In this document: piece after piece, positions 47,816 to 56,978 of the stretch
How positions within the stretch are numbered: position 1 is the stretch's first letter
Layout: each line of letters opens with the position of its first letter
NCBI RefSeq assembly: GCF_002354895.1
Contig: NZ_CP023440.1
Coordinates: forward strand, 62,001-126,000
Origin: Thauera sp. K11
GTDB lineage: Bacteria; Pseudomonadota; Gammaproteobacteria; Burkholderiales; Rhodocyclaceae
Length of the DNA: 64,000 bases
Direction: 5' to 3'
Notes under the pieces: generated by a model
Told to the model about the DNA's origin: nothing
What the model saw: only the letters and a program-made list of their open reading frames with translations
The model's database searches: none
Position numbers and translations under genes: made by a program

Positions 47816-48145
47816 ATGCCAAAGCAACCCGCATCAGTTCCACCTGACCCGCTTGAGCAGGTCATGACGACTGTCGTTCAAGGCTTCAAGATGACCACGG
47901 AAGCGATCCAAGACCTCCGTACCCAACAGGCGAGCTTGGAACAAAAACTTCAGCAACAGGCCCGCGCCGCTTACCACGGAATGACCGGGAGTGGAAAGTC
48001 AAGATACGCCACAGAACTCGTAAAAATCGAGAGTGAGCACAATCCACGCGGTGCGCAAGCTCGTGTTGCCGAAACGCTCGGCGTTACGCCTGGCCGTGTC
48101 ACTCAGCTATTGAACTCCGACAAAAACCGCAAAAACGGCAAATGA
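47816..48145 (+). CDS. small HTH-type DNA-binding protein, unknown role
   Basis: This 109-residue protein has a coiled-coil-like middle (EAIQDLRTQQASLEQKLQQQ) and a C-terminal helix-turn-helix (AQARVAETLGVTPGRVTQLL, about 78-97) with a Lys/Asn-rich end. Base composition is lower in GC than the surroundings, suggesting transfer. A palindrome lies upstream and a terminator hairpin directly downstream, so it is a single-gene unit. The family is not recognised. Confidence 0.7.
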   Translation: MPKQPASVPPDPLEQVMTTVVQGFKMTTEAIQDLRTQQASLEQKLQQQARAAYHGMTGSGKSRYATELVKIESEHNPRGAQARVAETLGVTPGRVTQLLNSDKNRKNGK

Positions 48146-48149
48146 CATC

Positions 48150-48179
48150 AACTGCGCACCAAGCCTTGTGTGCGCAGTT
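48150..48179. terminator. terminator hairpin between convergent units
   Basis: AACTGCGCAC and GTGCGCAGTT form a perfect 10-bp stem with a 10-base loop, five bases after the stop codon of the HTH gene. Confidence 0.7.
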
Positions 48180-48180
48180 A

Positions 48181-48327
48181 TTAAACCGGCCCTTGAATAA
48201 ATACACTGCGCTCCAGTCTGTTACCCATGTACTTCTTTGAATATATGAGTATTTCAGACTCCTGGTCATCAGTAAATTTAAGGGCCTTTTTAATAGCGTT
48301 GTGCCTAATGCGCTCAACTCGGACGCG
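48181..48327 (-). pseudogene. possible gene remnant, Lys-rich C-terminal fragment
   Basis: On the minus strand a protein-like frame (RHNAIKKALKFTDDQESEIL, then KKYMGNRLERSVFIQGPV) ends at TAA 48181-48183, directly against the terminator hairpin. It has no usual start codon before an upstream stop. Its AT-rich codons match the neighbouring small gene. It may be the tail of a lost gene. Confidence 0.35.
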
Positions 48328-48853
48328 CTAAAGCGCGCAGATTAACGTGAAACAACAGGTTTTTAGGCGCAAAAAGGCTTCGCCGACCATGACGTCGCGA
48401 TGCGAGAAAAAAATAGCCGCCCACAGCCAACTCGGTTGCAGAGGCCAAGCACCACCTCTGGTGCCTCTAACCTCGGCCGGAGAGCTGGCTGCGAGTGTTT
48501 CGTCACACGGGGTGGCATCGCCTCGTGCAATGAACGTTAGCTTAGGCGTTGAACGACAGCTTTCGTCAAACCTCAACGACGGCATTGGGTCGATACGAGA
48601 CTGTCGCAGGCGGTTCGCTGAGCCGCTGAGCGGGTTAAGGGGAAACGCCCACGTCAGATACATGTACGGGTCAGTAACCCAACGGCGGCGCCGAATCGAC
48701 GTTTGCTGTTTCTTGCTGCAGATCAGCCCTGCGGGACTTGATTGCGATGGATGGACGCTGTTGCCCTGTCGATCCACGCGATCCCTGGCCGCTCTCCCTC
48801 GACCCGCTGGCGGTACCGAGCCAATGTTCGAGTTTTTCCACTCGGGCTCACCG
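48328..48853. other. 526 bases without a recognised gene
   Basis: A plus-strand open frame spans this stretch but has no family, no ribosome site and mixed composition. Short hairpins occur (for example CCAAGCACCACC...GGTGC near 48446). It could be a remnant or a plasmid structural region. Nothing firm is seen. Confidence 0.4.
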
Positions 48854-49882
48854 TCAGCCTTCGATCAGCGCCACCAGTTTCATGTCTGCCAGGCGGGCTT
48901 CGACCTTATTCCCGCCATCCTCGTAGGTTAGCCAGGCCCACCCCTCGGTCGATGGGCGCTTGCTGAGGATTAGCCGGGCCCGCCGCCCGCGGTGTTCGAC
49001 CTGGATGATGGCCCGCTTGAGCATGTCAGGGCCGGCCTTGCTTCTGGCGCCCGTCCTGTCCGGGCGCGGAGTCTCCCCTTCGCCCTGCAAATGAGATCCG
49101 TCCCCGAGGAGGTCATCGATACCTGCGTCGTGCTCGTCATCATGATGGCGCTTTTCCGCCAGGAACTCGCGCAGCATCCTGACCGACCCGCGCGTGAGTT
49201 CCTGGGTCTCGTCGGAGAGCCAGGCGCCAACTTCCGCCGGATATCGTTTGAAGGCGGTGACCAGTTCGTTGACCACGGTCACATCGCTTGCCCGGCCGCT
49301 GCTGAACGCGCGTGCGATGGGATCGGGCAGATCGAGAAGCGTCACATGCTGGGTGACGAACGCCGGGGATTTCCCGATCTCGCGGGCGATGTCGCTCTTC
49401 TTCTTGCCGCTCGAGAGTTCGCGACCGATGAAATCGGCGATCTCACGCGCGGTGAGCTCGTTGCGCTGCAGGTTCTCGATCACCTGATCGGCGTGGCTGT
49501 AGTCGTTGTCGATGAAGGCGGGGATAGTTGTCTTCCCCGCCCAGATCGATGCACGGTATCGCCGCGCGCCGTGGTTGATGAGGTAGCGCCCCTCGCGCTC
49601 CGGATGCTCACGCACCGAAATCGGCGACTTCACGCCCCGGATCTGGATAGTCTGGCCGATCTCAGCAATGCTCTGCGCCGAAAAACCGGGGTTGTCGGCC
49701 GTGCGCGGCTGCTGCGGATCTTCGTCGATCAGCTCGAGCGGCAGCTCCAGCGGGCGCCCGATGCGCACGAAGGCTTCCGACGGGCCCGGTTGCCGTGAGG
49801 GCTTGTCGTTACCTGCGGTGTCCGATGCGGATGCCCGGGGCCTCTCATCGGCTTTCGTCCTGGCATTCTTCACGCGGCTCAT
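48854..49882 (-). CDS. korB: KorB-type global repressor / ParB-family protein
   Basis: This 342-residue protein has a ParB N-terminal domain (PLELIDEDPQQPRT; NHGARRYRASIWAG; IENLQRNELTAREIADFI). The KorB helix-turn-helix block follows (SDIAREIGKSPAFVTQHVTL, about 170-190), then the VTVVNELVTAFKRYP and TRGSVRMLREFLAEK segments that resemble RP4 KorB closely, and a C-terminal SH3-like dimer domain. ATG 49882 follows GGGAGAG. KorB binds TTTAGCSGCTAAA sites; two perfect ones lie downstream of this gene's start, around trbA. Confidence 0.93.
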   Translation of the reverse strand: MSRVKNARTKADERPRASASDTAGNDKPSRQPGPSEAFVRIGRPLELPLELIDEDPQQPRTADNPGFSAQSIAEIGQTIQIRGVKSPISVREHPEREGRYLINHGARRYRASIWAGKTTIPAFIDNDYSHADQVIENLQRNELTAREIADFIGRELSSGKKKSDIAREIGKSPAFVTQHVTLLDLPDPIARAFSSGRASDVTVVNELVTAFKRYPAEVGAWLSDETQELTRGSVRMLREFLAEKRHHDDEHDAGIDDLLGDGSHLQGEGETPRPDRTGARSKAGPDMLKRAIIQVEHRGRRARLILSKRPSTEGWAWLTYEDGGNKVEARLADMKLVALIEG

Positions 49883-50309
49883 GGTGTGCTCTCCCATTTT
49901 CTTGTTGTCCGCGCAGGGTCACGGGTTGAACGCGGTGCGCGAGCGCGCTTTGGCCTCCCCCCTCGCTTCCGCCTTCATGGCCCAGGGGGTGTGTTGCCCG
50001 CCTGTGGGTCTGGGGTCACGCCACGCGCGTTACCGCTTCGAATGGGACCCGTCGGCGCCAGCGCAAGCTCCTCAAGCCCGGCAGGCCGTGCCTCCGCAGG
50101 CGGCGAAGCGGTCGGCGGGAGTGACGCATTCCGCGTGTCCGATCGTCGGCGCGCAGGTAAAATCGCGGGTTGACGAGAACAGGTCATGCCATACGCATTG
50201 TTTGAGACCCTCGCCCGACGCCACGCTGTGTGTGCGCAGGGTGTGCGGCGAAAAAACAATGCGATTTTAGCGGCTAAAGCCGAACGCGTGCAGCCAGAAG
50301 GCCCGAGCC
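49883..50309. promoter_or_regulatory. korB-trbA divergent intergenic region
   Basis: This 427-base gap with no clear gene must hold the korB and trbA promoters. It contains a perfect KorB operator at 50266-50278. The remainder is GC-rich with no further motif recognised. Confidence 0.6.
50266..50278. promoter_or_regulatory. KorB operator upstream of trbA
   Basis: TTTAGCGGCTAAA is a perfect KorB-binding palindrome of the IncP type, 32 bases before the trbA start. Confidence 0.92.
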
Positions 50310-50672
50310 TTGTACAACTACATCTTCTTCACGAACGTGCTGCGCGTCCTCGATGAGCTGCAGATGACCAAGCACGACCTCGCCGAAAAGTCCGGCGTGT
50401 CCATCTCTTTTCTCTCCGACATCACCACCGGCAAGGGCAACCCGTCGCTCAAAGTGATGGAGGACATCGCCCGCGCGCTGCAGACGCCGCTGCCGCTGCT
50501 GCTCGAAGTCACCGATCTGGATCCGGCCTCGCTCGAGGCGCTCGCCGGTGGCAAGGTCCCCAGCAGCCTGCCGCCCGGCTACGAACGGGTGGCGGCCGTC
50601 CTGCCCGAGCACCAGGCCTTCATCGTCAGGAAGTGGGCCGAGGCGGCCCAGAAGAAACTCAGGAAGTCGTAA
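50310..50672 (+). CDS. trbA: TrbA-type XRE-family repressor of transfer genes
   Basis: This 120-residue regulator has an XRE helix-turn-helix (TKHDLAEKSGVSISFLSDIT then TGKGNPSLKVMEDIA, about 20-55). The C-terminal end ERVAAVLPEHQAFIVRKWAE resembles the shared KorA/TrbA dimer domain. TTG 50310 is the likely start, with AGAAGG 10 bases before it. In IncP plasmids TrbA represses the mating-pair genes together with KorB; the order here (trbA then trbB) is the same. Confidence 0.9.
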   Translation: MYNYIFFTNVLRVLDELQMTKHDLAEKSGVSISFLSDITTGKGNPSLKVMEDIARALQTPLPLLLEVTDLDPASLEALAGGKVPSSLPPGYERVAAVLPEHQAFIVRKWAEAAQKKLRKS

Positions 50673-50720
50673 CGCCAGGGGTAGGGCGACGCAGCGGCAC
50701 GAACGGGCAGACGCCCGCGT

Positions 50721-50733
50721 TTTAGCGGCTAAA
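50721..50733. promoter_or_regulatory. KorB operator between trbA and trbB
   Basis: A second perfect TTTAGCGGCTAAA lies 49 bases after the trbA stop and about 160 bases upstream of the likely trbB promoter. Confidence 0.92.
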
Positions 50734-50894
50734 GCGTGCCACAGCGGCACAGTCGCCTCTGGATGCCGCGCGTCCACAGCCTTTTCTCGCCCACGCACTC
50801 GTGCCCCCGGACGGCCGGCGGCCACGGTCGTGCTGCGCGCCCGTCTATTCACGCAGGATAATCAGGCCGCAACATTTTCGTCAAAACATTTTTC

Positions 50895-50938
50895 TTGAAC
50901 TGCAAAATAGTTCGGTATATCGTTTAACAAAGTTCGGT
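50895..50938 (+). promoter_or_regulatory. trbB promoter with direct repeats
   Basis: TTGAAC (50895-50900) and TATCGT (50918-50923) are spaced 17 bases as -35 and -10 candidates. The repeat AGTTCGGT occurs at 50909-50916 and 50931-50938, astride the -10 element, and may be the TrbA site. The region is AT-rich. Confidence 0.6.
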
Positions 50939-50971
50939 GCCAACACAATGGCATTGTAGCCGGGGGAGACG

Positions 50972-51931
50972 ATGTCCGAACAGCCTGAAGCCATCAGCAT
51001 CCGCGAGCGTGCCCGGCGCAAGCTCGAACGCGACATGGGGCCGGCGTTCCTGGCGGCGCTGCACGACCCGAAGACCGTCGAACTCATGCTCAACGCGGAT
51101 GGCCGCCTGTGGCAGGAGCGGCTGGGCGAGCCGATGCGCTGCATCGGCACGATGCGGCTGGCCCAGGCACAGGCCATCATCGAGACGGTCGCCGGCTACC
51201 ACGGCAAGGAAGTCACCCGCCAGAAGCCCATCCTCGAGGGCGAGCTGCCGCTCGACGGGTCACGCTTCGCCGGCCAGCTCCCACCGGTCGTCCCGGCGCC
51301 GACCTTCGCCATTCGCAAGCGCGCGCTGGCCATCTTCACGCTGGATGAGTACGTCGCAGCCGGCGTGATGAGTTCCCACCAGCGCGACGTGCTGGTCGAG
51401 GCGGTGCGTGCGCACCGCAACATCCTCGTCGTGGGCGGCACCGGCAGCGGCAAGACCACGCTGGTCAATGCCATCATCGATCAGATGGTGGCCCATGACC
51501 CGGGCGAGCGGGTGTTCATCATCGAGGACACCGGCGAGATCCAGTGCGCCGCACAGAACTATGTCCAGTATCACACCAGCCTCGATGTGAGCATGACCGC
51601 GCTGCTCAGGACGAGCCTGCGCATGCGCCCCGACCGCATCCTGGTCGGCGAGGTCCGCGGTCCGGAAGCGCTCGATCTGCTGATGGCCTGGAACACCGGT
51701 CACGAAGGCGGGGCGGCCACCTTGCACGCCAACAGCGCGCGTGCCGGTCTGGACCGTCTGGCGATGCTCATCAGCATGCATCCGGACGCCCCCCGACCCA
51801 TCGAACCGCTCATTGGCGAGGCCGTGCAGCTCGTCGTGCATATCGCCCGCGTCGACGGGCAGCGCCGTGTGCAGGACATCCTCGCCGTGTCGGGGTTCGA
51901 CGGCGGCCGCTACCTCACCCACACCCTCTGA
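50972..51931 (+). CDS. trbB: TrbB, VirB11-type T4SS ATPase
   Basis: This 319-residue hexameric secretion ATPase has a Walker A motif at 155-162 (GGTGSGKT), an Asp box ([12 protein letters not shown]), Walker B-like [13 protein letters not shown] and the His box ([14 protein letters not shown]). It energises pilus assembly and DNA transfer at the inner membrane. It is the first gene of a long operon of IncP trb order. Confidence 0.96.
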   Translation: MSEQPEAISIRERARRKLERDMGPAFLAALHDPKTVELMLNADGRLWQERLGEPMRCIGTMRLAQAQAIIETVAGYHGKEVTRQKPILEGELPLDGSRFAGQLPPVVPAPTFAIRKRALAIFTLDEYVAAGVMSSHQRDVLVEAVRAHRNILVVGGTGSGKTTLVNAIIDQMVAHDPGERVFIIEDTGEIQCAAQNYVQYHTSLDVSMTALLRTSLRMRPDRILVGEVRGPEALDLLMAWNTGHEGGAATLHANSARAGLDRLAMLISMHPDAPRPIEPLIGEAVQLVVHIARVDGQRRVQDILAVSGFDGGRYLTHTL

Positions 51932-51944
51932 AGGAGTCTTACCG

Positions 51945-52391
51945 ATGCCGCTTGCCCTGTCCCCGTTCCGCCTCAAGCACCTCGGGCAGCCCGCCGTGCG
52001 TGCGCTCTGCCTGCTCGCACTGCTGGCGCTCGTCCTGCTGGCACCGCAACTGGCCCTCGCTTCGGAGGGCACCGGGGGTTCGTTGCCGTACGAGAGCTGG
52101 CTCACGAACCTGCGCAACTCGGTCACCGGACCGGTCGCCTTCACCCTGTCGCTGATCGGCATCGTCGTCGCCGGCGGCATGCTGATCTTCGGCGGTGAGC
52201 TCACCGCGTTTTTCCGCACGCTGATTTTCATCGTGCTGGTCATGGCGCTGCTGGTAGGTGCGCAAAACATGATGAGTTCCTTCTTCGGCCGGGGCGCGGA
52301 GATCGCCGCGGCAAGCGGGGGCGCGGCCGAAGCCGTGCGGGTGCCGGCCGTGCAGGCCGGTACGGCGATGTCGACGGCGCAGGCGGTGTGA
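51945..52391 (+). CDS. trbC: TrbC, circular conjugative pilin precursor
   Basis: This 148-residue prepilin has a long signal region ending LALA. The segment from [13 protein letters not shown] to the Gly of FFGRG is exactly 78 residues, the size of the cyclised RP4 pilin. It is followed by AEIA, the sequence removed by the TraF peptidase when the ring is closed. Two hydrophobic helices lie in the core. ATG 51945 follows AAGGAG. No traF gene is in the window. Confidence 0.95.
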   Translation: MPLALSPFRLKHLGQPAVRALCLLALLALVLLAPQLALASEGTGGSLPYESWLTNLRNSVTGPVAFTLSLIGIVVAGGMLIFGGELTAFFRTLIFIVLVMALLVGAQNMMSSFFGRGAEIAAASGGAAEAVRVPAVQAGTAMSTAQAV

Positions 52392-52392
52392 C

Positions 52393-52704
52393 ATGGCGCT
52401 GCGCACGATCCCGCTTCGCCGCGCCGGCAACCGGCACAACCTCTTCATGGGCGGGGATCGCGAACTGGTGATGTTCGCGGGCCTGCTGGCCGGTGCGCTC
52501 ATCTTCAGCGCGCAGGACCTGCGCGCCACCGTATTCGGGGTCATGCTGTGGGTGGTGGCGCTCTTCATGCTGCGGCTGATGGCCAAAGCCGATCCGAAGC
52601 TGCGCCACGTCTATCTGCGCCACCGCCGCTATAGGGGCTACTACCCGGCGCGTTCGACCCCTTTCCGTGACAACACGGCCGCCCAGGGGAAGCAGTACAC
52701 ATGA
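52393..52704 (+). CDS. trbD: TrbD, VirB3-type T4SS protein
   Basis: This 103-residue inner-membrane protein starts with a conserved short arm (TIPLRRAGNRHNLFMGGDRE). Two adjacent hydrophobic segments follow (about 25-65), then a basic C-terminus. VirB3-like proteins work with the VirB4 ATPase in pilus assembly. It starts one base after the trbC stop and overlaps trbE by four bases. Confidence 0.92.
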   Translation: MALRTIPLRRAGNRHNLFMGGDRELVMFAGLLAGALIFSAQDLRATVFGVMLWVVALFMLRLMAKADPKLRHVYLRHRRYRGYYPARSTPFRDNTAAQGKQYT

Positions 52705-55268
52705 TCGCGGCCATTGCCTTCGTCGTAGCGGGGCTGGGCGCCGCCTTGCTGCTGATCCTGGTGGCCCGCATCCGCGCGGTCGAGGCCCGGGTGCAGCTCC
52801 GGCGGCATCGGTCCCGGGACGCGGGCCTCGCCGATCTGCTCAACTACGCCGCGGTGGTCGATGACGGCGTGATCGTGGGCAAGAACGGTGCCTTCATGGC
52901 CGCGTGGTGCTATCGGGGCGAGGACAACGCCAGCCGCACCGATGAGGCGCGCGAGCAGGTGTCGGTTCGCCTCAACCAGGCGCTGGCGGGTCTGGGCAGC
53001 GGCTGGATGGTGCATGTCGATGCGGTGCGCCGGCCCGCACCGGGCTACCCCGAGCGCGGGCGTTCGCATTTCCCGGATGCGGTGTCGGCGGCGATCGACG
53101 AGGAACGGCGGCGCCTCTTCGAGCGTCTGGGCACGATGTACGAGGGCTATTTCGTGCTGACGCTCACCTGGTTCCCGCCGGTGCTGGCGCAACGCAAGTT
53201 CGTCGAGCTGATGTTCGACGACGACGCGATCGCGCCGGACCACACGGCGCGCACGATGAATCTCATCGCGCAGTTCAGGCGCGAGATCGCGGCCATCGAA
53301 AGCCGTCTGTCCGCGGCGGTGACGCTCACGCGGCTGCGGGGCGAGCCGAGGGTCGAGGAAGACGGATCGACCGTCACCCATGACGCCTTCCTTGGCTGGC
53401 TGCAGTGCTGTCTCACCGGCGCCCATCACCCGGTGCGGCTGCCGGCCAACCCGATGTATCTCGATGCGGTGATCGGTGGTCAGGAGCTGTGGGGCGGGGT
53501 GGTGCCACGTATTGGCCGCCAGTTCATTCAGGTGGTGGCGATCGAAGGTTTTCCGCTGGAATCCGCGCCGGGGCTGCTCACCGCCCTGGGCGAGCTGCCG
53601 TGCGCCTACCGTTGGTCGAGCCGCTTCATCTTCATGGATCCGCACGAGGCCGTGCGCCACCTCGAGCGCTACCGCAAGAAGTGGCGGCAGAAGGTGCGCG
53701 GCTTCTTCGATCAGGTCTTCAACACCCACCTCGGACCCATCGATCAGGATGCGCTGTCGATGGTCGCCGACGCTGAAGCGGCGATCGCCGAGGTCAATAG
53801 CGGCCTGGTGGCGCAGGGCTACTACACCAGCGTGGTGGTGCTGATGGACGAGGATCGGGATGCGCTCGAGGCCTCGGCCCGCCTGATCGAGAAGGCGATC
53901 AACCGGCTGGGCTTTGTGGCCCGCATCGAGACGATCAACACGCTCGATGCTTTTCTGGGGAGCCTGCCCGGTCACGGCGTCGAGAACGTGCGCCGGCCGC
54001 TCATCAACACGATGAACCTGGCCGATCTGCTGCCGACCTCCTCGATCTGGACCGGCAGCCCGGAGGCGCCTTGCCCGCTCTATCCGTCGGGCGCGCCTGC
54101 GCTGATGCACGGCGTGACGCAGGGGGCCACGCCGTTCCGGCTGAACCTGCACGTGCGCGATCTCGGCCATACCTTTATGTTCGGCCCGACCGGCGCGGGC
54201 AAATCCGCGCACCTGGCGCTGATCGCCGCGCAGTTGCGCCGCTATGCGGGCATGTCGATCTATGCGTTCGACAAGGGTCTGTCGCTCTACGCGCTCACCC
54301 GCGCGGTCGGCGGACAGCACTACGCGGTCGCCTCCGACGACGGGCGGCTCGCCTTCTGCCCGCTGCAGTTCCTCGAGTCCAGAGGGGATCGTGCCTGGGC
54401 CATGGAGTGGATCGAGACGGTTCTGGCGCTCAACGGCGTGGAGGCCACGCCGGCCCAGCGCAACGAGATCGGTCACGCCATCCTGAGCATGCAGCGCAGT
54501 GGCGCGCGCACGCTGTCCGAATTTTCGGTGACGATCCAGGACGAAGCGATCCGCCAGGCGATCCGGCAGTACACGGTCGATGGCGCGATGGGCCACCTGC
54601 TCGACGCCGAGGAAGACGGCCTGGCGCTGGCCGGTTTCACCACCTTCGAGCTTGAGGAGCTGCTCGCGCTCGGCGAGAAATATGCGCTGCCGGTACTGCT
54701 GTATCTGTTCCGTCGCATCGAGCGCAGCCTGAGCGGCCAGCCCGCGGCGATCCTGCTGGACGAAGCCTGGGTGATGCTGGGGCATCCGGTGTTTCGCGCC
54801 AAGATCCGCGAATGGCTCAAGGTGCTGCGTAAGGCCAACTGCCTCGTGCTGATGGCGACCCAGAGCCTGTCGGATGCGGCCAACAGCGGGCTGCTCGACG
54901 TGATCGTGGAATCCACCGCGACCAAGATCTTCCTGCCCAATGTTTTCGCACGCGATCCGGACACGGCGGCGCTCTACCGGCGCATGGGCCTGAACACGCG
55001 GCAGATCGAGATCCTGGCGAGCGCGGTGCCCAAGCGCCAGTACTACTACGTGTCCGAGTCCGGCCACCGGCTCTACGAGCTGGCGCTGGGCCCGATCGCA
55101 CTCGCCTTTGTTGGGGCAACCGACAAGGCATCGGTGGCCGCCATCCAGCGCCTCGAGGCGCGCGTCGGCGAGCGCTGGGTGCACGAATGGCTGGCCGCCA
55201 GGGGCCTGACGATCAACGATCAACGCGACGACGGGGACCCCGTCGATGCAATCCGGGAGGCCGCATGA
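52701..55268 (+). CDS. trbE: TrbE, VirB4-type T4SS ATPase
   Basis: This 855-residue ATPase has an N-terminal membrane segment and a CagE/TrbE domain. Walker A is at about 495 (MFGPTGAGKSAHLALI) and Walker B is AAILLDEAWVMLG, followed by VLMATQSLSDAANSGL. It extracts and delivers pilin and supports transfer. It overlaps trbD and trbF by four bases each, so the operon is tightly coupled. Confidence 0.96.
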   Translation: MIAAIAFVVAGLGAALLLILVARIRAVEARVQLRRHRSRDAGLADLLNYAAVVDDGVIVGKNGAFMAAWCYRGEDNASRTDEAREQVSVRLNQALAGLGSGWMVHVDAVRRPAPGYPERGRSHFPDAVSAAIDEERRRLFERLGTMYEGYFVLTLTWFPPVLAQRKFVELMFDDDAIAPDHTARTMNLIAQFRREIAAIESRLSAAVTLTRLRGEPRVEEDGSTVTHDAFLGWLQCCLTGAHHPVRLPANPMYLDAVIGGQELWGGVVPRIGRQFIQVVAIEGFPLESAPGLLTALGELPCAYRWSSRFIFMDPHEAVRHLERYRKKWRQKVRGFFDQVFNTHLGPIDQDALSMVADAEAAIAEVNSGLVAQGYYTSVVVLMDEDRDALEASARLIEKAINRLGFVARIETINTLDAFLGSLPGHGVENVRRPLINTMNLADLLPTSSIWTGSPEAPCPLYPSGAPALMHGVTQGATPFRLNLHVRDLGHTFMFGPTGAGKSAHLALIAAQLRRYAGMSIYAFDKGLSLYALTRAVGGQHYAVASDDGRLAFCPLQFLESRGDRAWAMEWIETVLALNGVEATPAQRNEIGHAILSMQRSGARTLSEFSVTIQDEAIRQAIRQYTVDGAMGHLLDAEEDGLALAGFTTFELEELLALGEKYALPVLLYLFRRIERSLSGQPAAILLDEAWVMLGHPVFRAKIREWLKVLRKANCLVLMATQSLSDAANSGLLDVIVESTATKIFLPNVFARDPDTAALYRRMGLNTRQIEILASAVPKRQYYYVSESGHRLYELALGPIALAFVGATDKASVAAIQRLEARVGERWVHEWLAARGLTINDQRDDGDPVDAIREAA

Positions 55269-56065
55269 GTCTGGCTGATACCGTCAAGGGGTGGCGCTTC
55301 CGGCGGCCGTCCGCATCGGGGCGCGACGCGACCGCGCCGTCGCACGGCTCTGAGGCGCCCGCATCGGGCGATTCGCCCGGCGCGCGGCGCACTGGCGACA
55401 CCGACAACCCGTATCTCGCGGCGCGGCGCACCTGGAACGAGCATGTCGGCTCGGTGATCGCTCAAACCCAGACTTGGCAGGTGATCGGCCTGCTGTCGCT
55501 GCTGATCGCGCTGGCGGCCGTCGGTGGGCTGATCCACATCGGCAGCCAGTCGAAGTTCATCCCCTACGTGGTGGAAGTCGACAAGCACGGCCAGACGGTG
55601 GCTGCCGGACCGCTGACCGCCGCCGCGAAGGCCGACCCGCGCGTGGTGCATGCCGCGGTGGCCGAGTTCATTGGGGACGCCCGCATCGTGACGCCCGATG
55701 TGGCCCTGCAGCGCAAGGCCGTGTTCCGCGTGTATGCCAAGCTCGCGCCCAACGATCCGGCCACCGCGAAGATGAACGAGTGGCTCAACGGCCACGCCGA
55801 GGCGACTCCGTTCAGGCGCGCGGAAAAGGAAATGGTCAGCGTCGAGATCCGGACCGTCCTGCCCCAATCGCCCGACACCTGGCAGGTCGATTGGGTGGAG
55901 ACGCGCCGCGACCGGCAGGGCACGGTGATGGGAGAGCCCGCCACGATGCGCGCGCTGGTCACGGTGTACACGGCTGAAGTGTCCGGCCAGACGACTGACG
56001 AGCAGTTGCGCAACAACCCGATGAGCCTGTTCGTCCGCGACTTCGCCTGGTCGCGGATTCTGTGA
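55265..56065 (+). CDS. trbF: TrbF, VirB8-type T4SS core protein
   Basis: This 266-residue inner-membrane protein has a polar N-terminus, one membrane segment (about 75-95) and a periplasmic VirB8 domain (FIPYVVEVDKHGQTVAAGPL; NNPMSLFVRDFAWSRIL). ATG 55265 overlaps the trbE stop (ATGA). It bridges inner-membrane and outer-core parts of the transfer channel. Confidence 0.93.
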   Translation: MSLADTVKGWRFRRPSASGRDATAPSHGSEAPASGDSPGARRTGDTDNPYLAARRTWNEHVGSVIAQTQTWQVIGLLSLLIALAAVGGLIHIGSQSKFIPYVVEVDKHGQTVAAGPLTAAAKADPRVVHAAVAEFIGDARIVTPDVALQRKAVFRVYAKLAPNDPATAKMNEWLNGHAEATPFRRAEKEMVSVEIRTVLPQSPDTWQVDWVETRRDRQGTVMGEPATMRALVTVYTAEVSGQTTDEQLRNNPMSLFVRDFAWSRIL

Positions 56066-56081
56066 AGCGAGGGGGGCGACG

Positions 56082-56978
56082 ATGCAAAAGCACCTGTGTG
56101 CGGTGATCCTCGGCGCGATGGTGGGTGCGCCCGTGGTGGCGGCGCCCGGCGACGAGCTGGCCGACAAGTACTTCTCCGGGAAGAACCCGGAACTGACCGC
56201 GCCCGAGCGCGAGGCGCTGCGTATCGCCAAGCGGTGGGGCGGCAGTGCGGCGTCGGGTGTGAAGCCGGTGGCGGGCCCGGACGGAGCGGTGCGCTTTCTC
56301 TTTGGGGCGCAGCAGCCCAGCATCGTGTGTGCGGTGCTGCAGGTCTGCGATATCGCCCTGCAAGCGGGCGAGCAGGTCAATTCGATTCATCTGGGCGACA
56401 CCGCGCGCTGGACCGTCGAGCCCGCGATCACCGGCAGTGGCGCGACCGAGACCCAGCACCTGATCGTGAAGCCGATGGATGTGGGCCTGATGACGAGCCT
56501 CGTCGTTACCACCAACCGGCGCACCTATCACCTGAAGCTGCGCTCGCACCGCACCGAGTACATGCCGCAGGTCGCGTTCACCTACCCTGAGGAGGCGCAC
56601 GCCAAATGGGAGGCGATCCGCAGCCGAGAGGCGCGCGAGCGTGACGCCCAGACGCTGCCGCACACCGGCGAATACCTCGGGAATCTGTCCTTCGACTACG
56701 AGGTGGCGGGCGCCGCGCGCTGGAAACCGGTGCGCGTCTATAACGACGGTCGCAAGACCATCATCGAGATGCCCGCGTCGATGGCGCACACCGAGGCGCC
56801 GACCCTGCTGGTCGTGCGCAAGGATGGCGGGCTCTTTACTGAGGATGAAACGGTGCTGGTGAACTATCGCGTCCAGGGCGGGCGTTACATCGTCGACACC
56901 GTCTTCGACAAGGCCATCCTGATCGCAGGGGTGGGCGGTGGCCAGGACCGGGTGACCCTCACCCGGACGGGGAAATGA
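56082..56978 (+). CDS. trbG: TrbG, VirB9-type T4SS core protein
   Basis: This 298-residue periplasmic protein has a signal peptide (about 1-22, AMVGAPVVAA). A VirB9/CagX domain follows (FLFGAQQPSIVCAVLQVCDI; AFTYPEE; SFDYEVAGAARWKPVRVYND) and the C-terminal beta part. It forms the outer-membrane core complex with TrbH and TrbI. It overlaps trbH by four bases. Confidence 0.94.
   Translation: MQKHLCAVILGAMVGAPVVAAPGDELADKYFSGKNPELTAPEREALRIAKRWGGSAASGVKPVAGPDGAVRFLFGAQQPSIVCAVLQVCDIALQAGEQVNSIHLGDTARWTVEPAITGSGATETQHLIVKPMDVGLMTSLVVTTNRRTYHLKLRSHRTEYMPQVAFTYPEEAHAKWEAIRSREARERDAQTLPHTGEYLGNLSFDYEVAGAARWKPVRVYNDGRKTIIEMPASMAHTEAPTLLVVRKDGGLFTEDETVLVNYRVQGGRYIVDTVFDKAILIAGVGGGQDRVTLTRTGK

Noticed and set aside
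48300..48345. Integron attC-like site (GCCTAATGCGCTCAACTCGG with a hairpin)
   Set aside because: The second arm does not complement the first beyond the short hairpin, and no integrase or GTTRRRY end pairs with it.
52641..55223. 860-codon minus-strand open frame
   Set aside because: It is the exact antisense of trbE, which has full VirB4 motifs. The minus frame has repetitive Arg/His/Gly/Gln composition and no family.
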